Source: JAGVPT01 sp964439265 (GTDB lineage: Bacteria; Bacteroidota; Ignavibacteria; UBA10030; UBA8401). Taken from it: 64,000 nucleotides of DNA. Positions within the stretch are counted from its first letter, which is position 1. Every line of letters starts with the position of its first letter. The notes beneath the pieces are model-generated. The model made no database searches, was not told where the DNA came from, and saw only the letters and a list, made by a program, of their open reading frames with translations. Location of the stretch: the NCBI GenBank assembly GCA_964439265.1, contig CAYTOA010000003.1:58659-122658 (forward strand), read 5' to 3'. Below, piece after piece: positions 6,963-14,267 of this stretch. The translations under genes were made by a program, and so were the position numbers.

Positions 6963-9029
6963 TTACTTTAAGTACGTCGCCAGCCAATCTAACACCGTCT
7001 TATGCCATAGCTCGCTGTTGAGGGGCTTTAGCACCCAATGGCCTTCGTCGGGGAAGTAGAGCATTTTTGAGGGCACATGCATTCGCTGGAGGGCTGTGAA
7101 CATTTGGAATCCCTCACCGACATCGAGCCGGTAATCTAACTGTCCATGGATAAGAAGCATCGGTGTTTTGAAGTTTGTTACAAAGTTGCTTGGTGAGAAC
7201 TTTTCATACAGTGTCCGGTTTTCCCACGGCGTCCCCTTGAATTCCCAATCCTCAAACCATAATTCTTCCGTTGCACCGAAGGCGCTGACAGCATTATAGT
7301 CGCCGTCGTGACAGATCAAGGCTTTGAATATTCCTTTGTCGTTGTGTCCTTCGATCCAGTTGATCATATAGCCGCCGTACGACGCGCCCGCGGCCGCAAT
7401 GCGGGCAGTATCGATGAACGGGTATGTTTTCATCGCATATTCTACACCATTCATGAGGTCGGTAAAGACTTTCCCGCCCCAGTCGCCGGAGATCTCGTCC
7501 GTGAATTGCTGGCCGTATCCGGTGCTCCCCCGAGGATTGACCATCACAACGACATACCCGGGCGAGGCAAACATCTGCGGATTCCAGCGATAATGCGTAA
7601 TGTCATCCCACTGTCCCTGCGGTCCGCCGTGAATAAGATAGACCATCGGATATTTTTTCGCCGGGTCAAAGAACGGCGGTTTCAGGATGAACCCTTCAAC
7701 TTTTTTACCTTCTGCGCCGTCGAACCAAAAATCTTCCAGGGGATTCATCTCTAATTTTGCGATACCGGCATCGTTTGTCGTCGTAAGCTGTTTCAGGTTC
7801 TTTCCTTTGATGTCCATACTCCAGACTTCGTGCGGATTTCGAACGGTTGTCCTGCTGATCACGAATGTCTTGCCATCCGGAGTAAGGGAAAATTCAGCGA
7901 CGTACAATTTAGCGGTAACCTGTTCGATCCTCGCCCCTTCTTTTTCCGATGGAAGAGAAACTTTATAAAGGGAATGATATCCCTGGTCATCTGCTGTAAA
8001 ATATATCGTCTTGCTGTCCGGCGACCAAACCACTTCATCCGCCGATCGGTCGTACGATTCGGTGATGTTTGTGCGCTTTGCCGTCGCACGGTCGTACAAA
8101 ATAATATCGTACTTGTCCGCTTCAAAACCCGGGCGTTTCATTGCCCTGTAGGCAATGAATTTTCCGTCAGGGGAGTAGATCGGCTGGTTGTCATTCGCCT
8201 TGTTCTCGGTAATTCTCTTCGGCTCGCCGGCAGGTTTTCCATTATTGAGTGGAACAGTGAAGATGTCGTTGTTGGTCGAGACGGCGACCATCGGGTCGGT
8301 ATTTCGCACGAACGCAAACTCCAAGCCGTCGGGAGAAAACGCATAGTCAACGTCGCCGCCAATATCTATCGGCGGCGTATCGTAATCGTCCGGCGTTGCA
8401 TCGACTGCGGTGCCGCCGGCTGCGGGAAGAACGAACGCGTGGCTACGTTTCCCGTCGGTATAGTGGTCCCAGACCCTGTAGGGAAGCCGGGTAAAGGTTT
8501 TTGCTTTAACGCTGCTCTTTTCCATTTCGTCATTGCGTGCTTTGTTGCAGCTGTCATTGACGCAGTCAGGAAAGATATCCGATGCGAACGCGAAATATTT
8601 TCCGTCAGCTGACACGATGAGCCCCGAGACGCCGGTCGAAATAGAGCTGATCTTCGTCGGCTCGCCGCCGCCGACCGGCACTGTGTAAATTTGCGGCTCC
8701 CCGTCCCGGGCTGAGATGAACGCGATCGATTTCCCATCGGGCATCCAGCGCGGCGAGTTATCGGCCTTTGGGCTGTTAGTGAGCTGCCGCGCTTCTCCGC
8801 CGTCGATGGACGTTATCCAAATATCGCTGTTCCCCTTGTTCGTTTGTTTGCTGTAATAGGTAACGGTGTAAGCGACCCATTTTCCGTCCGGCGACGGTTG
8901 AGGGTCGGCAACACGGCCCCAGCTGATCATGTCGTCGAAGGTTAGAGCGCGTTTCGACTGAGCCAATGAGCAATGAACGATCAACAGTGAACAGTAAAAA
9001 GTAAACAGTAAAGAAAAGATGTATTTCAT
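6963..9029 (-). CDS. S9 family peptidase (prolyl oligopeptidase / acylaminoacyl-peptidase type)
   Basis: A 688-residue exported serine peptidase. An N-terminal signal peptide (KYIFSLLFTFYCSLLIVHCS, cleavage near residue 23-24) is followed by a WD40/TolB-like beta-propeller with repeated SPDGK-type blade motifs (residues about 40-400) and a C-terminal alpha/beta hydrolase domain. The catalytic triad is S550 in GASYGG, D632 in GQLDYRLD and H664 in PDEGHW; the oxyanion region is HGGPQGQW. Such enzymes cut short peptides in the periplasm. The ATG at 9029, preceded by GGAG, gives a clean signal peptide and is preferred over a start 32 codons upstream. The signal peptide is encoded by a repeat-like sequence (see 8960-9016). 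Confidence 0.9.
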   Translation of the reverse strand: MKYIFSLLFTFYCSLLIVHCSLAQSKRALTFDDMISWGRVADPQPSPDGKWVAYTVTYYSKQTNKGNSDIWITSIDGGEARQLTNSPKADNSPRWMPDGKSIAFISARDGEPQIYTVPVGGGEPTKISSISTGVSGLIVSADGKYFAFASDIFPDCVNDSCNKARNDEMEKSSVKAKTFTRLPYRVWDHYTDGKRSHAFVLPAAGGTAVDATPDDYDTPPIDIGGDVDYAFSPDGLEFAFVRNTDPMVAVSTNNDIFTVPLNNGKPAGEPKRITENKANDNQPIYSPDGKFIAYRAMKRPGFEADKYDIILYDRATAKRTNITESYDRSADEVVWSPDSKTIYFTADDQGYHSLYKVSLPSEKEGARIEQVTAKLYVAEFSLTPDGKTFVISRTTVRNPHEVWSMDIKGKNLKQLTTTNDAGIAKLEMNPLEDFWFDGAEGKKVEGFILKPPFFDPAKKYPMVYLIHGGPQGQWDDITHYRWNPQMFASPGYVVVMVNPRGSTGYGQQFTDEISGDWGGKVFTDLMNGVEYAMKTYPFIDTARIAAAGASYGGYMINWIEGHNDKGIFKALICHDGDYNAVSAFGATEELWFEDWEFKGTPWENRTLYEKFSPSNFVTNFKTPMLLIHGQLDYRLDVGEGFQMFTALQRMHVPSKMLYFPDEGHWVLKPLNSELWHKTVLDWLATYLK
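8960..9016. repeat. quasi-repeat encoding a signal peptide
   Basis: On the plus strand this stretch is a run of imperfect units (CCAATGAGCAATGAACGATC, CAACAGTGAACAGTAAAAAG, TAAACAGTAAAG) like the low-complexity spacers nearby, yet read on minus it encodes the hydrophobic core of the S9 peptidase signal peptide. Confidence 0.5.
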
Positions 9030-9140
9030 GGAGTGTCTCCGAAAATGAAGAACTGAAAAATTCTGAAAAAAATGCGATGAGGTCCCGCGACTCAATTCAA
9101 TCAATGCAACAAACAAGAGCTTCATATTTTCTAATTCAAT

Positions 9141-9178
9141 TTTCCCCTTCTCACTTTTAACTTTTCACTTTTAACTCA
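9141..9178. repeat. low-complexity intergenic repeat
   Basis: Two and a half copies of a CACTTTTAACTTTT unit lie between dcd and the S9 peptidase gene and touch the dcd stop codon at 9176. The core TTAACTTTTCACTT is shared with 6874-6962. Confidence 0.5.
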
Positions 9179-9715
9179 TTTCTTAAAATTCTTCCACATC
9201 ATTGATTCGACGGGTTTTTTTGTGTGTCGATTGTACTTTGCGTTCTCTTTCTTATTATAGAGAACTTCAACATCCCCGTCGATCGCAAAATAGATAAGCT
9301 GGCCGATCGGCATGCTTGCATAAATACGGACCGGCTGCCGGACGGATATCTCGAGCGTCCATGTGTTGCAGAAGCCTACGTCGCCTTTACCAGCGGTTGC
9401 ATGGATGTCAATTCCCAGCCTGCCGATCGAGCTTTTTCCTTCGAGAAATGGAACGTGCCGGTGTGTCTCCGTGTATTCTTCGGTAACGCCAAGGTAGAGT
9501 TTGCTTGGAACCAGAATGATTCCTTCCTTTGGGATGTCGAAATGATGGATCTTATTGTGCATCTTTGCGTCCAGGATCTCGTCGTCGTACATCGCCAATG
9601 ACTTGCCGAGGTGGACGTCGTAGCTGTTCGAACCGAGATATCTTCTATTGAACGGCGTGATGACAATGGTTCCCCGTGCCATTTCTTCTAAAATTTTCGT
9701 GTCGGAAAGAATCAT
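9176..9715 (-). CDS. dcd: dCTP deaminase
   Basis: A 179-residue trimeric dUTPase-fold enzyme that deaminates dCTP, supplying dUTP/dUMP for thymidylate synthesis. The SSxxRLG motif (S95, S96, R99) contacts the nucleotide phosphates, and E122 in NTWTLE is the expected catalytic glutamate. The segment HATAGKGDVGFCNTW differs from the E. coli version (TAGFIDPGFEG) and is closer to forms I associate with Bacteroidota-type Dcd; whether it is bifunctional and releases dUMP cannot be decided. It lies upstream of the S9 peptidase gene, separated from it by repeat sequence. Confidence 0.9.
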   Translation of the reverse strand: MILSDTKILEEMARGTIVITPFNRRYLGSNSYDVHLGKSLAMYDDEILDAKMHNKIHHFDIPKEGIILVPSKLYLGVTEEYTETHRHVPFLEGKSSIGRLGIDIHATAGKGDVGFCNTWTLEISVRQPVRIYASMPIGQLIYFAIDGDVEVLYNKKENAKYNRHTKKPVESMMWKNFKK

Positions 9716-9868
9716 ATTAGCAATTAAGAATTATGAATGGCGACGACGGTTTATCGATCATTGCGACGGGAGCATAATAATAGTATACGAATGCGGGTTT
9801 GGCTTCACCTGAGAGCGTATATATTACGCACAAATCTAAGGGTTTTTGCTTGAAATGCAATCCTAAGG

Positions 9869-9947
9869 AGCTGTCGGACACCTTATCCAAAAAACCTATA
9901 GCATGTTGAAGGATGGGATGATGAAACTAACGAGGTGTCCGACAGCT
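9869..9947. repeat. palindromic intergenic element, copy 1
   Basis: A 14-base perfect inverted repeat, AGCTGTCGGACACC (9869-9882) and GGTGTCCGACAGCT (9934-9947), encloses a 51-base spacer. A second element with arms AGCTTTCGGATACC / GGTATCCGAAAGCT is at 27843-27908. The two differ at two positions per arm, with matching changes in the opposite arm. Flanks are also shared: AGG before the left arm and GAT after the right arm. This resembles a REP-like or MITE-like element. It lies between dcd and the cold-shock genes; the rest of the spacer 9716-10023 holds a terminator (9961-9993) and nothing else recognised. Confidence 0.65.
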
Positions 9948-9960
9948 GATGGTAACAATA

Positions 9961-9993
9961 GAAAAGCCGTCGTGCTGTTGCATGACGGCTTTC
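9961..9993 (-). terminator. terminator of the downstream cold-shock gene
   Basis: On the minus strand GAAAGCCGTC and GACGGCTTTTC form a stem of about 9 pairs with a 12-base loop, ending in TTTTC. It lies about 30 bases after the stop of the cold-shock gene at 10024. Confidence 0.6.
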
Positions 9994-10023
9994 AACCTTT
10001 CATCAGAGCGCTGCTTTGCAGCC

Positions 10024-10260
10024 CTACACGCTGTCTTTTTCCTTTGGGACTTCAGACGATACGCGTGCGATATTGTACGCGCGCTTACCCTTTTGTTCGA
10101 CCCGGATTTCGAATTTCACGTTGTCTCCTTGCCGAAGCTCGTCACGAAACCCCGTATCCTTCACGTTGCTTTTGTGGAAGAAAATATCTTCGCCTTCCGG
10201 CGTTGTGAGAAATCCGAACCCTTTTGTAGAATTGAAGAATTTTACGGTGCCATTCAGCAT
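10024..10260 (-). CDS. cold-shock domain protein
   Basis: A 78-residue single cold-shock (OB-fold) protein that binds single-stranded RNA or DNA. RNP1 is KGFGFLT (13-19) and RNP2 is DIFFH (24-28). The N-terminus MLNGTVKFFNSTKGFGF is typical. The ATG at 10260 is preceded by TAAGGAGG, so the longer reading frame upstream is not used. A tail of about ten residues (SSEVPKEKDSV) extends past the domain. It is second in a pair with the gene at 10354, with a hairpin between them (10304-10332). Confidence 0.92.
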   Translation of the reverse strand: MLNGTVKFFNSTKGFGFLTTPEGEDIFFHKSNVKDTGFRDELRQGDNVKFEIRVEQKGKRAYNIARVSSEVPKEKDSV

Positions 10261-10303
10261 GTTTGAAGCCTCCTTATGCCCTCGCTCTCGAGGATCGGGT
10301 GGT

Positions 10304-10332
10304 AACAGAAAGTCCCATGCCATGCACGGGAC
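10304..10332 (-). terminator. hairpin between the two cold-shock genes
   Basis: Read on minus, GTCCCGTGC and GCATGGGAC form a 9-pair stem (one G-T wobble) with an ATG loop, followed by TTTCTGTT. This resembles an intrinsic terminator. Only about 44 bases remain before the next cold-shock start, so it may act as an attenuator rather than a full stop. Confidence 0.5.
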
Positions 10333-10353
10333 CTCTCAGAGTACGATGCAGCT

Positions 10354-10554
10354 CTATATCTTCTGCACGTTTGCCGCTTGCAGACCTTTCGGTCCGTTCT
10401 CAACCTCGAACTGAACCTGGTCGCCCTCATTCAAGTTCTTGAACCCTTCTCCAACGATCGAGCGGTAGTGTACAAATACATCCTCGCCCGACGGCCGTGA
10501 GATAAATCCAAAACCTTTGGTCCGGTTGAACCATTTGACTGTTCCTTTTTCCAT
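10354..10554 (-). CDS. cold-shock domain protein, CspA-like
   Basis: A 66-residue protein that consists only of a cold-shock domain: MEKGTVKWFNRTKGFGFI, RNP1 KGFGFIS, RNP2 DVFVHY, and the C-terminal KGLQAANVQ. The length and the W in VKWFN match the CspA family closely. An AAGGAGA ribosome-binding site lies upstream. A hairpin (10590-10612) lies in the 5' leader, as in other cold-shock mRNAs. It is the first gene of the csp pair. Confidence 0.93.
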   Translation of the reverse strand: MEKGTVKWFNRTKGFGFISRPSGEDVFVHYRSIVGEGFKNLNEGDQVQFEVENGPKGLQAANVQKI

Positions 10555-10971
10555 GGAACGTCTCCTTTCGAAAAAGATTTTTCAAAAACCTTCTCCGCTT
10601 GAGACGGAGAAGTCGTACAGCGTTGACTCTTGCTGCCATAAACAAAAAATCGCATCAACGGCTTGCTGCATCAACCTACCGATGCGATCGAATTTCGTCT
10701 ATCGATGTTTCAGAAATTGGTCTGACGAGTTCCTTTGGAAAAGGATACCCGGTGCCTCTGTCTTTGAAAAATCTCAAGCGAAAAAGCAGTGACAAGCGCA
10801 ATAACGATGTACTATTATTTGCGTATCTAATATACGTCTCTTCGGCGGCAAGAGCAAGGATAATCTGGCGCGTCGCACCGTGAACCCGCTCTATAGATTG
10901 CGGTTGCCTCTTTCGAAAAAAGGTGTATCTTTGCTCTCAATCTTCTTCAGATATTCAGAATAATCCTTTCA
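10555..10971. promoter_or_regulatory. divergent spacer between csp and sthA
   Basis: This 417-base spacer has no convincing gene. On the csp side it holds the ribosome-binding site and a perfect 8-pair hairpin, CTTCTCCG (10590-10597) and CGGAGAAG (10605-10612), about 35 bases before the csp start, so a structured leader is likely. On the sthA side it holds a Bacteroidota-style promoter (10904-10933). The centre is unremarkable. Confidence 0.4.
10904..10933 (+). promoter_or_regulatory. Bacteroidota-type promoter for sthA
   Basis: TTG (10904-10906), 19 bases, then TATCTTTG (10926-10933) fit the -33 TTG / -7 TAnnTTTG pattern of the primary sigma factor of Bacteroidota. The predicted start is about 35 bases before the sthA ATG. 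Confidence 0.45.
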
Positions 10972-12372
10972 ATGGCTGGAACATACGACTTCGACCTCAT
11001 TGTTATCGGCTCGGGACCGGCGGGTGAGAAGGGGGCGGCGCAAGCTGCTTACTTCGGGAAAAAAACCGCGATCATAGAGAAAGCTCCCCGGGTCGGCGGT
11101 GCAGGGGTTAATACCGGAACCGTGCCAAGCAAGACTCTCCGAGAGACTGCCCTCTATTTTTCAAACCTCCGGCAGCGCGGCCTCTACGGCATCGACTACA
11201 GCGTCAAGCAGAACATCTCCATCGAAGATTTCATGTACCGCAAGACCCACGTCGTGAACAACGAATGGGATCTCATCTACCAGAATATCGAGCGGCACAA
11301 CATTGAATTGATCTTCGGCCATGCCTCCTTCGTCGATGCGCATACGATCCGGGTGGAACGAGACGGCTCGGCGGACATGTACACGGCGGAATTCTTTCTT
11401 ATCGCAGCCGGTTCGATTCCCAACCGCCCGGACAACTTTCCGATCGACGACCATCTCGTGTACGACAGCGATTCCGTGCTGAACATGGACCGCATACCGA
11501 GGAACCTCGCTGTCATCGGCGGCGGGTTTATCGGCTGTGAATACGCGACAATATTTACTGCCCTCGGAATTCCCGTAACGCTCGTCGAATCGAAACCGCG
11601 GCTCCTCTCTTTTATCGACGGAGAAATAGCGGAACGGCTGCATCTGCACCTCGAGGGGCTCGGGATGACGATCATGCTCAACGAGGAGTACGAGCGAATG
11701 GAGAAGGGAACTGAAGCTGTAACGGTGCATCTGAAAAGCGGAAAAAGATTTACTGTCGACAAAGCGCTGGTCGCTGCCGGGCGATACGGAAACACAAAGA
11801 ATCTGGGACTGGAGAACCTAAAGATTGTTCCCAACGCGAAGGGACAACTTGCCGTTAATTCGCAGTTCCAGACCACGGTTCCGAACGTTTACGCCGCCGG
11901 CGATGTCATCGGTTTTCCGTCCCTCGCTTCGACGTCGATGGAGCAGGCCCGCGTCGCTATGTGCAATGCATTCAAACTTGAATATAAAAAGCAGGTCTCG
12001 CCGTTCATTCCGCTGGCGGTCTACTCGATTCCCGAAATTTCATTCACCGGAGCAACCGAGGAATCGCTCAAAGAAAAGAAAATCCCCTACTGCGTCGGGC
12101 GCGCGATGTTCGAACTCAACGCCCGCGGACAGATCATCGGCGACATGAGCGGAATGATCAAGCTCCTCTTTTCTCCTTCCGACCAAAAACTTCTCGGCGT
12201 GCACATCATCGGCGAGGGCGCATCCGAACTGATCCATGTCGGCTTGTTTGTGCTTTCCCAGGGACTCACGATCGATTATTTCATTCAATCGGTCTTCAAC
12301 TTTCCTACTCTTTCCGAGGCGTACAAATATGCCGCCTACGATGGCCTTGGAAACCTGCAAAAGATCAAGTGA
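10972..12372 (+). CDS. sthA: Si-specific NAD(P)+ transhydrogenase (soluble)
   Basis: A 466-residue flavoprotein of the dihydrolipoamide dehydrogenase family. The FAD-binding GSGPAGEKGA lies at residues 14-23, the NAD(P)-binding GGGFIGCEYA in the middle, and the second FAD motif is VYAAGDVIG. The usual redox CxxxxC is replaced by GGAGVNTGTVPSKT, and the C-terminal catalytic His-Glu pair is replaced by NFPTLSEAY. That combination is the mark of SthA, which moves hydride between NADPH and NAD+ without a disulfide. It starts about 40 bases after a TAnnTTTG-type promoter and stands alone on its strand before herA. Confidence 0.88.
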   Translation: MAGTYDFDLIVIGSGPAGEKGAAQAAYFGKKTAIIEKAPRVGGAGVNTGTVPSKTLRETALYFSNLRQRGLYGIDYSVKQNISIEDFMYRKTHVVNNEWDLIYQNIERHNIELIFGHASFVDAHTIRVERDGSADMYTAEFFLIAAGSIPNRPDNFPIDDHLVYDSDSVLNMDRIPRNLAVIGGGFIGCEYATIFTALGIPVTLVESKPRLLSFIDGEIAERLHLHLEGLGMTIMLNEEYERMEKGTEAVTVHLKSGKRFTVDKALVAAGRYGNTKNLGLENLKIVPNAKGQLAVNSQFQTTVPNVYAAGDVIGFPSLASTSMEQARVAMCNAFKLEYKKQVSPFIPLAVYSIPEISFTGATEESLKEKKIPYCVGRAMFELNARGQIIGDMSGMIKLLFSPSDQKLLGVHIIGEGASELIHVGLFVLSQGLTIDYFIQSVFNFPTLSEAYKYAAYDGLGNLQKIK

Positions 12373-12440
12373 GAATTTTCTTGTCTCATCGCTTCCTGGT
12401 CGAAGAAATCAAAATTGTCTCTGTGTCGTTTTCTCACTCA

Positions 12441-12469
12441 TTGACAAACCACGGTAATTTTGTTACTAT
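12441..12469 (+). promoter_or_regulatory. sigma70-like promoter for the HerA gene
   Basis: A consensus TTGACA (12441-12446), a 17-base spacer and TACTAT (12464-12469). The predicted start is near 12476, about 50 bases before the ATG at 12527. Confidence 0.6.
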
Positions 12470-12526
12470 CATGTAGCCAAACCGCGTCGGAACATCACAA
12501 TCAATGAAAAATTAGATAGCACACGT

Positions 12527-14170
12527 ATGCCAGAAGCAGAAAAACATATCGGTACTATATACAGCATCAGCAGCTCTAATGCGATCGCCTTCATGGACGA
12601 TTCCATCGTTTCGATGGAACGAACGCTGGGAGGGAAACTCTACCGCATCGGCCAGATCGGGACATTCGTTGCAATACCCGTCGGCACGATGAATATTATC
12701 GGAATGATCGAACGGGTCCAACTCTCCCGCCAAACACAAAGCATGGGGAGTACGCAGACGGAAATGGCCGACATCGTGAAGGCGAAAAAGGAAATGGAGC
12801 TTCAACTCGTCGGATCTGTCGTGAACGGAAAATTTGAAAAAGGTATTGCCAGTTTTCCCCCGATCGGCGCCGACGTCTTCATGACCGATGATGGCGATAT
12901 CACGTCGCTCTTCTCGACATTCGCACAGTTCGGGTTTGCGATCGGCGATATCTCCGGCTACATGGGAGAACGGCAGTACATCGACCCGAACAAGTTCTTC
13001 GGAAAACACATTGCCCTTCTCGGCTCGACCGGATCTGGCAAATCGACCGCGGTGGCATCCATCCTTCAAAAAGTTCAAATGTTTTCCAACACCCACGTTA
13101 TCATTCTCGATATCCACAACGAGTACAGGGCCGCGTTCCGCGATTTCGGAAACATCATCAACATCACCGACCTTGAACTGCCGCATTGGTTCATGAACTT
13201 TGAAGAAATGCGCGAAGCTTTTGTCGATGAAAGCGAAGCCTCGGCACAAAGCCAGGAAATGCTTCTGAAAGACCTCGTGCTCAATTCAAAGAAGATCAAA
13301 AACCCCACGCTGCAGGAGTTCATTACTATCGACGCGCCTGTGTATTACGACCTCAACGAGGTCCGGGCAAAGTTCCAGTTCTACGACACGGAGCGGATCA
13401 CCGGCTATGGCGGAGGCCAATCTCGAGAGGGACCGTTCTTTGGACAGTTTACCCGTTTTCTTGTCCGTTTAGACAGCCGCATGACCGACAGGCGGTATGA
13501 ATTCATGTTCAAGCCGAAGAAGTTCAAAGACTCGGTCGCGATTAAAGATGTTATCTCAAAGATCTTGGGCCTCGATAATAAAAAACAGATCACAGTTCTC
13601 GATCTCAGCGGCGTCCCCTTCGACATTGTTAACGTCATCGTATCGCTTCTGGCCCGTATGATTTTCGATTTCAATTTCTGGAATAAGAGCAAATCGGATT
13701 TCCCTATTCTGCTCGTATTTGAGGAAGCGCATAATTATCTTCCGCAAATTCCTTCTGCTCACAACCGGGCGGCGCGACGGACGGTCGAACGAATCGCGAA
13801 AGAAGGACGAAAATACGGTGTAGCATGCATGATCGTCAGCCAGCGGCCTTCGGAGCTTTCCGAAACGATCCTGTCGCAATGCAACAACTTCGTCACTCTT
13901 CGTTTGACAAATCCAACCGATCAAAACTATGTGCGAAAACTGGTCCCCGATGCCTTCAGCGGTTTGTTCGACCTTTTGCCAACCCTCCGGCCGGGGGAAG
14001 CTCTCATCATCGGCGATTCAACGCCGCTGCCGGTCCGTGTGATGCTCGACTATCCCGCGCCTCCCCCCGACAGCGCTGACATCAAGTTCTACGACAAATG
14101 GGTCGCTTCCGAAAAAGAAACTGTCGTCTCCGATGTTGTTGACCGGTGGTGGAAACAGGACAGATCGTGA
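12527..14170 (+). CDS. HerA-type hexameric ATPase (DUF87)
   Basis: A 547-residue FtsK/HerA-fold ATPase. It has an N-terminal HAS-barrel-like region (1-100), a Walker A GSTGSGKS (166-173), and a Walker B VFEEAHNYLP with catalytic E399/E400. A sensor-like segment SQRPSELSETILSQC and a C-terminal LTNPTDQNYVRKLVPD are as in HerA. HerA hexamers translocate DNA and usually work with the nuclease NurA in end resection, or with Sir2 or other effectors in phage defence. No nurA or defence partner is next to it here, so the partner is unknown. It has its own promoter (12441-12469) and is followed by a palindromic A/T repeat. Confidence 0.85.
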   Translation: MPEAEKHIGTIYSISSSNAIAFMDDSIVSMERTLGGKLYRIGQIGTFVAIPVGTMNIIGMIERVQLSRQTQSMGSTQTEMADIVKAKKEMELQLVGSVVNGKFEKGIASFPPIGADVFMTDDGDITSLFSTFAQFGFAIGDISGYMGERQYIDPNKFFGKHIALLGSTGSGKSTAVASILQKVQMFSNTHVIILDIHNEYRAAFRDFGNIINITDLELPHWFMNFEEMREAFVDESEASAQSQEMLLKDLVLNSKKIKNPTLQEFITIDAPVYYDLNEVRAKFQFYDTERITGYGGGQSREGPFFGQFTRFLVRLDSRMTDRRYEFMFKPKKFKDSVAIKDVISKILGLDNKKQITVLDLSGVPFDIVNVIVSLLARMIFDFNFWNKSKSDFPILLVFEEAHNYLPQIPSAHNRAARRTVERIAKEGRKYGVACMIVSQRPSELSETILSQCNNFVTLRLTNPTDQNYVRKLVPDAFSGLFDLLPTLRPGEALIIGDSTPLPVRVMLDYPAPPPDSADIKFYDKWVASEKETVVSDVVDRWWKQDRS

Positions 14171-14174
14171 CCAA

Positions 14175-14260
14175 TTATTAATTAATAATTAAGAATTAGG
14201 GGCGAACATCTCGTACGAGCTACGCTTTGTAAATCATAACTCTTAATTATTAATTCATAA
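14175..14260. repeat. A/T-rich palindromic element
   Basis: Arms 14175-14198 and 14237-14260 are inverted copies of each other over 24 bases with 2 mismatches (core ATTAATAATTAAGA), around a 38-base spacer. The element fills almost all of the gap between herA and the cyclase gene; its right flank runs into the cyclase start. A related half-arm (CAATTAAGAATTATGAAT) lies at 9720-9737. Confidence 0.6.
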
Positions 14261-14267
14261 TTCTCAA

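Noticed and set aside
7830..8612. Plus-strand frame of 260 codons opposite the S9 peptidase
   Set aside because: Shadow frame of the beta-propeller domain; no signal, motif or ribosome-binding site.
12512..13249. Long minus-strand frame (245 codons) opposite the HerA gene
   Set aside because: It is the antisense of a well-conserved ATPase; the composition (R/H/D-rich) is typical of a shadow frame, and it has no motif of its own.
12527..14170. HerA gene as part of a phage-defence or NurA-HerA system
   Set aside because: No nurA, Sir2, DUF4297 or other effector gene is adjacent; the neighbours are a transhydrogenase and the heme cyclase.
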